This document shows positions 22,293-33,793 of a DNA stretch of 64,000 bases, piece by piece (position 1 is the stretch's first letter; every line of letters begins with the position of its first letter). The stretch is from Marsupella aquatica (taxonomy: Eukaryota > Marchantiophyta), in the NCBI GenBank assembly GCA_973895155.1, contig OZ316895.1, positions 20,832,001 through 20,896,000 on the forward strand. Reading direction: 5' to 3'. The translations under genes were made by a program, and so were the position numbers. The notes beneath the pieces were generated by a model. That model searched no databases. It was given only the letters and a program-made list of their open reading frames with translations, and had not been told where the DNA came from.

Positions 22293-24339
22293 TACTTGAG
22301 CGTGAGTCCACTCATGACTTGGGGACCGTGTGTGCTCAACAACTTCTGAAGTGACAACAACCACCAAAGGTGCCTCCACAACTGGAGATACTACAATGAC
22401 TGATGATACTAACTCCTCCTTGATGGTGACCAGCCTCTGCTTGGGAACGTCCACTACGGGCTCTTCCCGTTTGGTGACCAACTCCTTTGCAGGGGTGAAC
22501 TCAAGCGGATCAACCACTTCCGTGGCAAGAAAGTTGATGTTAGCTTCTTTGAGTGGGGGTGGTGGCCCCTTCTTCTCTGGTGCTCCGGCTTGTTGAGCCT
22601 TGATTGCTTCCAAGGTTGGACAGTCTGGTGCAAGATGTCCCTCCCCCTTGCACAATTGACACAACTGGGCAAAATCTCCGTTCCCTTGACGTGTGGGCTC
22701 CGGGCACACGTTAGCATAGTGGCCAGCCACTCTACAATTGTAACAAATAGGGATCTTTCTTACCCCCGGATACGGTGGCCTATTCCCGGGAGTAGCATTG
22801 GAATAGTTGGCATATGGGGGTGCTCCAGCGTTAGTTGAGATCCCATGAATGCTCCTTGGTCCGGGGTTGAGCGGCTACACACTATACACATTGGCCTCCA
22901 GTGGCTCCTCCATGAAGTATTCGACTGGCCCCTCCGCTGCATAGGAAGAGGTTGAGTAGCTGGCTCCTTCTACGTCCTCCTCCCGTACTTGGAAGACCTT
23001 GGCTGGTTCTCGCGCTGGACACTCCTTCGGGGCATGACCAAACTTCATGCACTTGGTGCACCACACGTTGGCTCTCTCCACTGGAACCTTTCTCCTCTCT
23101 GGCTTGAGACCTGCAAAGTGCACCTTCAACGCTTTCATTTGCTCTGTCAACTCATCATACCTGGCCTCTTGCTCCTTGAGACGTCTTGCCGTAGACAATG
23201 GTGTAACGGCCACCGTGGGTAGCACAACTTCTCGATGAGATGACTTCTTGGCCTTCTTGGACAACTTCTTCTTCCTCTTCTTTCGCTTCTCAGCTTCTGA
23301 CTCCGTAGTGTCTGACTCCGTAGTGTCTGACTCCGTAGTGCTCTCAGAGTCCTCAGATTCATCACTACCATCCGACTCAGATTCACTTGATTCCTCACTA
23401 GAGGAACTGTCCACAGGCTTCAACTTCTTTCTTCGGCAGCGCTTGCTTGCACATGGCATTGGCAGCAGTGTATGACTCCGCTGCTGCAATAGACTCAGCC
23501 AATGTGGTTGGCTTGGCCTGTCGTACAAAGAACCCCATCTTGCTTGGTAGGGCAGCTACAAACCATGCTTGGCGCATAGCATCGTTGGTACGGGCTTGTA
23601 TCCGCCGTACTAGCTTCTGGAATCTTTGCAAGAACCTCCGCAGTGACTCTTTCTTCTTCATTCTAAGTTGACCCACCTTCAACAGGGATGTGGCTTCCAC
23701 TCCAATAGATCGGAACTCCTTCAAGAATGCTTGCTTGAACAAAGCCCAATCAGCTTTCATGTTGGGTAGCAACGAGATGAACTATGGACCTGCCTCCCCC
23801 CTCATCATTCCAAGAATGATAGTGAGCTTGTGGGCAGATTGTCCATTGGCTTCAACGATCCCTTCAAATTCTTTGATCCATTCGTCTGGGTCATCTTTTG
23901 GTCTTCCCTTGAAGGGTACGTACTGAACACGGGTACGTTGAGCAACAGCCATTGGTGCAGCTGGTCCCCGTATCAACACAGGCGGTAATGGCGTACGTTG
24001 GGCCACTGGTAACGACAATGCTAATAGGTGTGAGATGATTTGTGGCAATGCAGTGAGCTCTGGGATCAGATTTGGCCGTAACTCAGACTGCACCAACACA
24101 AAGGGTTCCCCTTCTTCTAGCACGTGGTCTACGTCTGGCTCTTCGTCGGGACATATGGCCGCGTTGTGTTGAGACCTTTCTTGTGGCACACCAACTTGTT
24201 CTTCCAGCTCCCGTGGCAACCTCCTCTCTTCTGCAAGCCATAATCATTCTTCGGCAGCAACCCCAGAGGGCACTCGGTCTAGCTCAGGCGTACGTGAGTG
24301 TTGGGGGCTTGCCCTTCCTCCCCTTCTTCCTCTCGGCAT
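22278..24339 (-). pseudogene. LTR-retrotransposon gag pseudogene with three zinc knuckles
   Basis: On the minus strand a gag frame begins at ATG 24339 (MPRGRRGGR). It is broken by TGA at 24246-24244, TAG at 23784-23782, one frameshift near 23430 and TAG at 22877-22875. In order: a capsid-like Retrotrans_gag region (about 23900-23450, with WALFKQAFLKEFRSIG and RFLQRFQKLVRRIQARTNDA), a serine- and glutamate-rich linker that includes three copies of a 15-bp unit, then zinc knuckles CTKCMKFGHAPKEC, CYNCRVAGHYANVC and CQLCKGEGHLAPDC, all CX2CX4HX4C. No protease, reverse transcriptase or integrase follows within the element. It is either a gag-only nonautonomous element or a copy with pol deleted. 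Gag packages element RNA; this copy cannot make the full protein. Confidence 0.88.
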
Positions 24340-24568
24340 CCCATTGAGACCTGCATGCCAAGCTCACAAAAAACAATATCACCAACAAATCTTCCTCAAA
24401 CATCAACCGTCACAAGTTGCGTTGTGGTTGACGTAAAATAACAGAGTAACCAAGAAAAAACTTCTCACGTATCAACCGTTGCAAGCTGCGTTGTGATTGA
24501 TACACTTGAACTCCAAATAGATGTAGCTCCCCTCCTCCTGCAACCAAACAAGGAGAAGGTTCCCCTGC

Positions 24569-24587
24569 AGCGGCGCCAAAAACAAGG
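24569..24587 (-). other. Retroelement primer-binding site, tRNA-Asp type
   Basis: On the minus strand TGGCGCCGCTGCAGGGGA lies between the LTR-like repeat (24598) and the gag start (24339). It closely resembles the primer site complementary to the 3' end of plant tRNA-Asp used by several Ty3/gypsy lineages. The gap to the presumed LTR end (about 10-20 bases) is a little longer than usual. Confidence 0.65.
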
Positions 24588-24597
24588 ACCTCACTTA

Positions 24598-24739
24598 TGT
24601 CACCTGCTTATCAAACGGTTTACACAACAAATACATATTTACTCCTACTAAAATCGTTTGTTATTGTATGACAAGAACGTGGAGGGACGCTATTAGGATT
24701 CTGTTGCATGTAGGATGAGTATGTTTATTTTTGCTCCCG
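24598..24739. repeat. LTR-like 142-bp direct repeat, right copy
   Basis: Pair of 22151-22292. Compared with the left copy it mostly carries T or A where the left copy has C or G, and several of these sites are CpG in the left copy. It lies directly upstream of the primer site in the minus-strand sense, as a 5' LTR should. The LTR's other boundary was not found. Confidence 0.65.
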
Positions 24740-25708
24740 GAAATGTAGTTTTTGATCAAGTCTACCGACTATTCCCGCTGCTTTTGATCAAGTCCCATGG
24801 ACTACGCCACACACACACTCCTACTGGTCGCTGGTGGAGTGCTGTCACCACCCCCCTACTCACATGGTCGACCAACCCGTGCAAGTATTCCTTAGACACT
24901 TCTTGGGAAAGAACACAAGCGTGAGCCGGAAAAGATAACGCCACACCAAAACTTGAGGAATCAAACCAAATCCATATCTTTTGGCAAAAAGTGGTAACAC
25001 ATTGCAAGGACAACCCGGCCTCCTGCCGTCTGCCCAACTCCTGCCTCACTCGGGCAAGCGCTACACCTCTACCTCACTACTCTAGCTCGAATTCCCCTTC
25101 TGGCTATGAGCTAACTTCCCTAACACCAACACTAGATTGAGTTCCCCCCCTCACTACTACGGGGCTCCCCCCCTAAATACTCAAAATAACACACCAAAGC
25201 ACCCCTCACGGGGTCACAAGGATGGCGGCTACCCTAGCGGCGCCGCTAAAACCTTCACAAAATAAAGCCCTAATCCTAAATCATGCGGCACACACATGCA
25301 ACTAAAACCCTAATCTAACAATGGGACCGACGGTGCCTTCGACGGCGCCCCAACATCACTTCGTGAACCCGGGCGTGAACTGCAAAAAATGTAAGGGACC
25401 TCACAATTTCCAAAACTAGGTTCCACTCCGATTGCACCTCTGAGCTCAACCCTGGGTAGGCCTACTCCCCCTGATCATGAATCACAAAACCGCTCTCAAA
25501 ACGAACGCCAAACGACCAAGTTATGGTCATTTTAGTTTCACGTACTTATCAACTTCGCCGGACCCTAACTTACTCATCCTGGCTCCGTTTGAGGAGCGCC
25601 GCCTCTTGTTGGAATCAGCTCCGCGAGCTCTTTCCAACAAGCCCGTGAGTGCACCCTTCCAAAAAATTTCAAAATCCAGAGGTTGTACGACCAAGTCCGT
25701 ACGGCTAC
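24740..25708. other. Probable retroelement noncoding DNA
   Basis: No gene. On the minus strand purine runs such as TAGGGGGGTGG (about 24855) and AGGGGGGGAG (about 25170) could be polypurine tracts before LTRs. TTTTGATCAAGTC occurs twice near 24750-24795. The repeat family cannot be named from sequence alone. Confidence 0.35.
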
Positions 25709-27578
25709 CTAGTCCTCATCCTCCTCCTCACTCACGGTGCCATGGCTTGAGCCCCGTGAGTTGGTCTCTTCATCGCTCTCAATTGGAGTGGAGACTACTC
25801 CGCTTCTCTTCTTCTTCACAGGTGTACTCCTCCCGCTAGTGCTTCCTTGCTTCCTCAATGCTGCCAAGGCTTGCCAAGCCCTGACATAGCCCTCACCGAT
25901 GGTATCCTTCCACAATGTAGCCTCCTCTCCAGATTGCAACTCCAACGGTAAAAGCTGCCCGGTGGCCATGGGAGTCCCTGGTGTCACAGATCTGGACGGC
26001 ATCCCTGGGGTTCCTGTATTGACCTGGGCCTCCCGTAACAACTTACGTACCTCCTTGAGCTTTTCCTCCAAGCTCTTATTCTTCTCCTGATTCTTCTTGG
26101 CTGCTTCCAATAGGGGACCGTACTTCTCACTTACTTCCTTCACCACCATCTCAATGGCCTTGGAGACCAGGTCAAGGGAAAGCGTGGAGCTAGGTGGGCA
26201 GGGACTTTTCCGCTTCCCCAGACTCAAGGCCTCACTCCTTTTGGCCCTAGTCTCAAAGATCCCCACCTGACTCCGTAGTTCTGCAATCTGGCCTCTTCAC
26301 CTTTCCACTTCTCCCGTGTCCCACTTCTCTTTGGCCAATGCTTCTCTCAGCACTCCAACTTCCTCCGCTTCTTTGGCCTTAGTAGACAGGGCCCCCCTCA
26401 AGTGAGAAATCTCCACTTGAGCCGCCTGGAGCAGCTTGGCCTTCTCTTGTATGGCCTCCTCCTTAGCTTTTATCACCTCCTTCATCGACGTGGCACCCTG
26501 CTGCAATGTTTCCACCCTTGCGTTGGCCTGTTTGAGCGCATCTCTCAATGTGTGGGCTAGCTTGAGCCCCTCATGGGCCCCTTCACAAAAATCCCGTAAT
26601 TCCGCCAAGTAGACCTCTGGAATGTCATAGGCAAGGGGCTCCTTCAGGTTCCCCACCAAAGATTCCAGCCACTCCAATGTGTACTCCTCATCCTGGATGT
26701 CTTCCTCCACTTGACTGTGTCCTATTCCTGCTGACACTGCTGACACCTCCATGAGTTTCCCCAAGATGGTAGTGGCAATGCTGCGGATTTCCGTGGTAAG
26801 GGATGACCCAGCTTCTTCGGGCCCCGGGGAGGTAATCAATCCTTCTGCCGTGGCCAACAAAAATGACCCCATCAAATGCAAAGCTCCCCCTGGTTTCAGA
26901 CTCTTGGGTTCAACAGCCAATAGCCTTGTCAATCCGTAATACCACCATCCGTAAGCATGGGCTGGATATTTCCGAATATCCAGAGTGATTATGAAATGTT
27001 CCCCATTCACTACCCCGGATTGCACATTACCGAGGACCCGTTGATGAACCTTGGCCAGAAATTCCTTGTGCGCTGCATCCTTGATGGCCGAGAGGTGAAT
27101 GGCCGTGGTGGAGGTAGGATTGTTCACCCAGCATGCCACCATTGTCAACGTGAGATCCCTGACAATGTTCCGGGGGGTGAATGAGAACTGCTGGTTCTCC
27201 AAAAACAACAGCTTAGCCAATTCGGCATGAGGTACCAAACGCTGAATACATGCGAAATAAATCCCCTCCGTGCGCAATTCCATTCCAGCCTCCAAGTCCC
27301 AACTCTTCCCTAGAGGGATTCTAATCTACTCTCATGAAGTCGGTGAGCCCGGTGGCCTGGAATATAGCCTTGCAATCCTCCATCACCTTGGCAGAGGTCT
27401 TGGGATAAATTTGACGGAAAACCTTCCTCATAACCGGTGCTAGACTTGCTGCCGGTCTAGTGCTCATTGCCGCTCTTCTATCTCCTCCCTCCTCCTCAAT
27501 TAGTGTCGCAATGTACTCACGGTAAGCGGCTTTGTATCTACAAATGCGCGCTGCGCTGAACTCAGGCTGATCAAGCAT
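25709..27578 (-). pseudogene. Unrecognised coiled-coil ORF, probably retroelement-derived, frame broken twice
   Basis: Three minus-strand pieces make one gene-like unit: ATG at 27578 to about 27321, a frame change, then 27295 to a TGA at 26297, then the same frame on to the stop at 25709. The first part is basic and helical. The middle (about 26600-27290) is a globular domain that I do not recognise, with YPAHAYGWWYYGLTRLLAV. After it comes a long coiled coil (about 26300-26560, heptads of A, E, K and Q such as EAIQEKAKLLQAAQVEI). The last part is serine- and lysine-rich and ends acidic. It lies between retroelement sequences in the same orientation as the gag pseudogene and upstream of its 5' LTR-like repeat. 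An extra ORF of a Ty3/gypsy element is the simplest reading; a decayed host gene is possible. Confidence 0.5.
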
Positions 27579-28830
27579 CCATGCTCAGGAACAATTCCCA
27601 ATCACAAAATCCCTTCACCTCCTTGAAATCTTGGCCCAAACGGCCCCCGTATCACGATTAAGAACCACCCTCAATTTCCCAAGAGTCACTCAATGCCGTC
27701 GCCGCTAATGCCCGGAAAAAATGAGTCACCAAGCTCCCATAATCAACCATGAGAGAGCTTCAAAAAGTGTAAGAGCTGGTAGTGAGCTTTCGGCATTGGG
27801 GAAATTGCTTTCGGAAATGAGGGCAGAGTGCTTTCGGCCAAGGAAAGAGTTGCACGCGCGAAGAAGGAAGCAAAGAGAAAAAAACAAAGGAAAAAAACAA
27901 AGGGGAAGGAATTCAATCCTCCCCGTTTTACCCCGAGCCAACCTCCATGCGCCTGCCACCTCGCGGCGACCTCCCCGCTATCGGGAGCATTTAATGCCCC
28001 TCCCGGCCCTCTCCCCGCTCGCCAGGCAGGGGGGCTGCTCACTGCCTCCCCGCACCTCCTGGCTCCTCCTTTGGCGGCCCTCTATGCCCGGCTCCGTTTG
28101 TGGTCGGGGAAATTTAATCCCCCTCCGACCCCGTCACGCAGCCCTATGCAGGGCGCGTTCCCTTGCCCCGGCAGCTCCTCCCGGTTTCTGCAATTCCCAT
28201 CGTGCTCGCAGGAGGGCATAATGGTTCCCCCCCCCTCACTACTCACGGCTCGCGGGAGGGAGCGCTGCCTCCTTGCTCCTGGCTTGCCCCCCAGTCTTCG
28301 CGCCCTATTGCCTCGGGTTCTGCTGGTGGGCTCGCAGCCCTATGCAGGGCTCGCTCCCTCCTCGCGGAGCCCCTTTTAGCGCCCTCGCCCCAGCTGCGCC
28401 TTGGCTCTCCGGCTGCCATTTGGCCCCCTCCCAGGAGGATAAAATTAGCCTTTCCCCCTGGCTTCCTGCGCTCCTTTTTGGGGGATTTAATTCCCCCCCC
28501 ACTTCTTTAGTCCTTCCCGGCCTTCAACGCGCATCGGCCCGGCTCACGCCCTTCTCCTCCTTATTACTCGCAGAGCTCCTTTCTTAGCCCCCCAAGATTC
28601 CACGTGTCAAGCCCTAGAGGCGCCCCTTATGGCCCCCATGATTTACAAGGGGTTTTCCCCCTCAACCCATAAAACTTAAAGTTTTCTCCTTAGACCTTGC
28701 TATTGGGGTCTCAAAAATAGCCCAAGTTAAACAGTAAATCCTACGACCGCTTACGTTGCCGTAAACCTCAGAACTATCGTGATAGAGAAAAAAATAAGTT
28801 AAGCCCCCGACATTACCAAATTAAAATGAC
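27579..28830. repeat. GC-rich degenerate repeat region, likely retroelement noncoding DNA
   Basis: Much richer in C and G than the surroundings. The phrase GCCCTATGCAGGGC occurs twice (about 28141 and 28339), and ATTTAATNCCCC occurs three times (about 27990, 28110 and 28480), so diverged tandem units are likely. The long open frames on both strands reflect low stop-codon density in GC-rich DNA and are not called as genes. Confidence 0.45.
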
Positions 28831-31800
28831 GGAAGTAACTTCAACTTTTTTTCTTTTTTCTTTTAAAAAAAAAACTCGGTATTTACAATGGTTATTTACA
28901 TGGCACAACCCAGTTAAACAACTATCAAGGATTTTCAGTGACGGGGACCCCATCACAACCTTCATGATCATTGAAGCTAATTGCCTCAATAAACTTCAAT
29001 CTTGGACCTTTTCCATGACATGCCGCATTATTTATCTTGATCCTACTCATCTCCAAATAAATGTCTAACTATCAATGAACCCAATCCAAGCATTTTACTA
29101 TTAAAGCACCATTGCTAATTTCTTTCTCTTCATTCCTTTCAATATTTTATGATATTCAACTTGGAAGTTTGAGTCTAGAGGGCACTTTACCCATTTCCAA
29201 TAACTCCCTTGTCTAAAGATGAAATTCTGCTATACTGAGGATGCCTAGAAACATTTTGAAAAGAGATTTCCAATGAGTCTAACATTGTCAGATATTGATG
29301 TCATCAATATTAAAGAGATAACAAATTTTTTGAATTGTGCTAACATTCAATGTCATTCTAGCTAGCTATCCTGCCAACAGAAAATACTTTCAAATTTCTC
29401 CTTGATCTCTTGATGAAACAATTTGTGCTTAGAATCCTTAGAACTGTTTTGCAAAGATGCTTTCAATCAGCTTAACATTTTAAATTATGTCAAGTATTGA
29501 CAAACTCATGAATTGTTGACTTTCTCTACACTTCTTTGAATGTCTAGCTATGTTCTTTGAATCTTCCAATGTTACTTGTCAAGTACAAAGGCAATCATGA
29601 TTTTTCCGAATCTCTTTAGGATTCTGTCGGATGCCGATTCAGTAGTAGTTGTTAACTGGAGTTAAAAATGGAGTAACTAGAGGTAGAAGTAGCCGTGGTT
29701 AGAAGTAAAATAAGGTTAAAAGTAAAATTGGTGCATGATAATTAGTGGAAGGATGAGAAGACTAGGTAGTAAGCGTCAGTGTAAGTTTGGTAAGACTAAG
29801 ATAGGTTACAAAATACACAGCACAAATTAGTGGTTAAAATGCCTATAGTATAAAATTAAGAAATAGCTTGCTCGACGTAATTATAGAAAAGTGGCAGAAT
29901 AGATTTAGACCCGAAAACTTAAGAATTAGGTAGACTTAGGTGTAATAAACTCTGCCAAATTGTAGCTTAAATGGAAGTTGGAGCAAGGAGTGAAAGATTT
30001 ATGAAGTAGGGCATTTGTTATTAGAATAAGATAGTTACCATAGAAGTTAGTTGCTGGCTTTCAATACAAGTAGGAGGTGTTACCAGAGTTAGTTGAGAAG
30101 ACCATGTGTCATCACATGAGCCCTTCTCATAAGGACATGGGATACAAAAATCAAGTGGAGCTTACGTAGCATGTCAGACAACAAAATTCAAGCAACAATT
30201 CAAGGAGAATAGTTGGTGGCATTGAAGGGGAAGAGAAAATTTTCCATAACGACAAGCAGGGTGGACTCGTGAAAGACGGGAAACACAAGAATTAGTTGAA
30301 TGTAAGGTAGGGAGGGATAAGGAATTGAAACTCACTACCATGAGAAAACCTGTGGTGCTCAAAGGAGCTCCGGAGATAGGGAAATTTCAGCTTCCTTGGA
30401 GCTATCGATGCCTCTACTACATTTAGAGTCATTGTGTGGTGTTGAATTGAGATTTTTGAGTGCGCTGCTAAGTTGAAGGACGCTGTTGAAGGAGGAAGCT
30501 GAAGCCAGGTTGTGATGCTGAAGCAGCATTGTGCTACTTCTTTCTTGCTACGCTACTGGAAAGAACCAGCTGACATTGAGATGGAGCTGCTGAGCTTTGC
30601 AGCTGAAATTGAGATGGAGCTAAGCTGCTAAAAGGGAGAGTGGTGCTGAATAAGAGCTTTGCTGAGCTGAGTGTGCTGCTAAACCAAGATTTTATGCTAC
30701 TGGAGAACTACGTTGTTGAATAGATGTGATAAGTTGTTGGATTGAGAAGCAATTGCGCTGTTGAATGAAGATTTGTTAAATTGATGGAGCTGCTGAGCTT
30801 TGCAGCTGACATTGAGATAGAGCTACGCTGTTGGAGAGATTGTTGTTGAAGAAAAAAGAAGAAGCATCGAGCTGCCTTGTGTAGCTTGTATTGCACTTCT
30901 TTGTGTTGCGACAATCTTGCCGCTTCGCACAACATCGAGAGTTGTTGTGTGCTCTACTTTGAACAGCTTAGTAGCGCTACACAATACTGATGGTGAATGC
31001 GACTTGTTGCATGCTAGGGGATTCGAGTGGGCTACCAGGGAGCACTCTTGGCTCTTCGGTTAAAGAGCTAGATCCCAACAACTATACTTGCAACAACATC
31101 CATTATGGGCCATTTAGAGGACTTTGAGGCCTGTTCGAGGCCGGGTGAGGGACCAGGGCAAGTAAGGGAGGACATAGCAAGGGTCCTCAACTTCATGGAG
31201 GCCCGTGAGGCTATTTTTTTAATTTGAATGGAATGTGTTAAATAGGTTTTGTGTAGGCCTTAAAAGTGTTATTTGTAATCAGATGTTGATTTATTATGAA
31301 GTTGGCCACTTGGTGGATGCTGGTAGGTGATAGTGTTGCTATTAGGTAGGTAAGCCATTCACTTACAAGCAGTTGTAGACTAAATGCTAATACCAACAAT
31401 CTACCAAAAACAAACTCAAGCGGGAGTACTCTCCCCGTAAGTCTACAATTGAGTGAAGGATGACCTATACTTCTGTGGTTACCCGAGTCTCAGTGCCAAA
31501 ACCCAAGACTCAACGGTAACCCAGAACTCAACGGCATACTGATACTCAGTTGTAGGGTGAACTTAGAGTTTTTTCCTTGACAAATATTATTTTATGGATA
31601 GTTTGTACCTCAGGGTAGTTGTAAGAGTTACCAAGGGGGTACCCTGGTTACTCGTGTCACCACAAGGTTGCCATTGTTTGTAACTTGTGTGGAAACCAGA
31701 GTACTGGTTGTAGTTAAATTGACCCACGGTAAAAGTAAAAACTTAACCCTGGTTAAACTTTAGCAAAAAATTAGTTACACTTGGGTTGAGTTCTAGGTGA

Positions 31801-32960
31801 CCATTAACCTGAGTTAGCACCGGGGTTAGCACCCTAGGTTTGGTTTGGTTTGGTTTGGTTTGGAGCTCTTGGGTGTTGAATAAAAGGGAGAAGTAGAGGG
31901 TTGTCTCCTCACTTGTTCACTTGTATACTCTCTTGTAGGCTGAGAGCTTGGGGGTTGGGCTCTCAATTGGAGAGTAGCAGCATAGGCTTAAGGCACTAAG
32001 GAGACTGGATAGAGAACCCATCCACTAGGTAGGCAGCAAGGGGAGAGTCAAGGGAAGTGTTGTGATCTGAACTTGTACTCTTTCCTATAGTAAAGGCTCA
32101 TGTGTAAGCCTTAGCCTTGAATCTACTATCCAGTGAGAATGTGAGTCCAGTGAGCATGTATGCAGACTCAAGTGTGACTCAACACTAGAGGGGCGAAGCT
32201 TGAAGCTTGTGGATGAGAGAGGAACCAAGCACTTGTCTTGTTGCAATAGAAAGTGGCGGTCCCGAAGCCCTTGGTGAGGGAAGCTGAGGTAACTCTTGGG
32301 TAATAGTCATATTGAGAATCAACAAGGACAGCTTGTGGGTGTGCACTTGCCATGTTGTGATTGGGAGTGAGGGTGTGTGAGTGTTTCCCAACGGGGGACC
32401 AGGGGCGTGATAGCCACCCCTCAAGGTTATCTTTCTAGCGGTGGAAATAAAAAACTACCTAGTTGGGTGTGTGAGTGAGAAACAAGGAATTAGAGAGAAA
32501 AGAGATATCATGTCCTTCTATTCGCCCGTGCTAGGAACCCGGACAACAATAAGAAGGGGCGTAAGTGGTGAAGATAGCCCTAGTGGAGAGTTAAGCCCCA
32601 ATCCATTGCAAGGTGTTGACAAATTCCAATAAGTCTCAGTGGTGGACCTAGCCATCCAACGCTCTTGCCAAACCAAGTACTCTTGCCTAAATACCCTTGG
32701 TGCCAAAAGGCCTACACAGAACTCCACAAACTGTAAGCAAATTGATGCCTCTATCAACGCCCATGGGAACTCCCATACAAAGCTGCATTTGCTCCTTAGT
32801 TTGCACGACCGTCATTCAATGGTCCCTATTGTCTGCACAAGCAACCAAACCCATCGGTAAGTAATTTGTCATGATCTTGGATCCCAAAACTATTGTCTTG
32901 CCTCAAGCTCAATAGTCGTTAGTAAATAGTACGTGTTAGACGTTTCCTCTTGGTACCCCG
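28831..32960. other. 4.1-kb region without recognisable gene
   Basis: A/T-rich to about 30.3 kb. From 30400 to 30900 there is a degenerate repeat of GAGCTGCTGAGCTTTGCAGC-like phrases (two clear copies near 30580 and 30785). A (TTTGG)n microsatellite of about five units lies at 31838-31862. I find no domain, RNA gene or element end. Confidence 0.45.
31838..31863. repeat. (GGTTT)n microsatellite
   Basis: About five perfect pentanucleotide units. Confidence 0.95.
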
Positions 32961-32970
32961 ATCGCCGCTA

Positions 32971-33793
32971 CTCATGACTTGGGCTCGCCCTTGGCTCCCA
33001 GGGACACATCACTCTCCTCATATATGCTTTTGGAGACCTGCCACCCCAGACCGGCTTTGGTCCGCTATATTTGGCCCCTAACATGGACCCTCATTATCTG
33101 AGTGTTAAGGTAGTCGAGTTCCACAACTATAATATTGAGAGATAAATTTTACATATACTAATGAGATAGTGAGTTTCAGTCACGGAACTCGAATAATTTA
33201 ACACTTAGCTCCAGCGTCGCTAACTCCGACGCCGAGCTCCCCTATGGCTCAGGCCCGGAATGGCAACCCGGGGAGGACTTAGCATGGGGAGACTTGTGGG
33301 CAATGGGGCATGGCACTAGCAAAGGTGAGGCACTAAGTTGGTGACACACAGTCACTAAAGACTTAGACTAGCTGAGGGCTGGTTGGGTCAAGGGGAAAGG
33401 GCCGGGCTCAAGGTCGACCGTCCGGACCCCCGGACGGACTTTGAGTTCTGAGGGCTTGAGTGAGAACTCCTCTTGGGCCCGAGGCAAATGGAGTTTACTC
33501 CATGGGTAACGCTTGGTGCACGAGTTACGGCCCGATCTGGGTTTGGCCGATCGGGGGCCCCGGACGATGACGGGATCCGAGGGCCTAGGCATGAGCATTG
33601 GGTCAGCCTGATCACAATGGGCTAACTAAGGCACTTCGCTTGCAGACGCCTAACTAGAACGTTATGGGTGTAGCCAGTTGGTGGCATGCTCGGACGTGCG
33701 GGTTGGCAGGGTCCGGGGGGTGGCAGGTCTCCATAAGCATATATGAGGGGAGTGGTGTCTCCTTGGGGCCTAAGGGCGAGCCGAAGTCGTGAG
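32971..33793. repeat. Long inverted repeat, arms about 75 bp
   Basis: The left arm 32971-33047 pairs with the right arm 33716-33793; both carry the CATATATGCTT..GGAGACCTGCCA core and the GGGCGAGCC/GGCTCGCCC block. The 670-base loop contains a second hairpin: AGTGTTAAGGTAGTCGAGTTCC-like sequence at 33101-33122 pairs with 33184-33205. No ORF with a known domain lies inside. It could be a foldback element or two oppositely oriented retroelement fragments. Confidence 0.7.

Noticed and set aside
27721-28587. Long proline- and arginine-rich ORFs on both strands
   Set aside because: GC-rich DNA with few stop codons; opposite-strand frames are equally open and no domain is seen.
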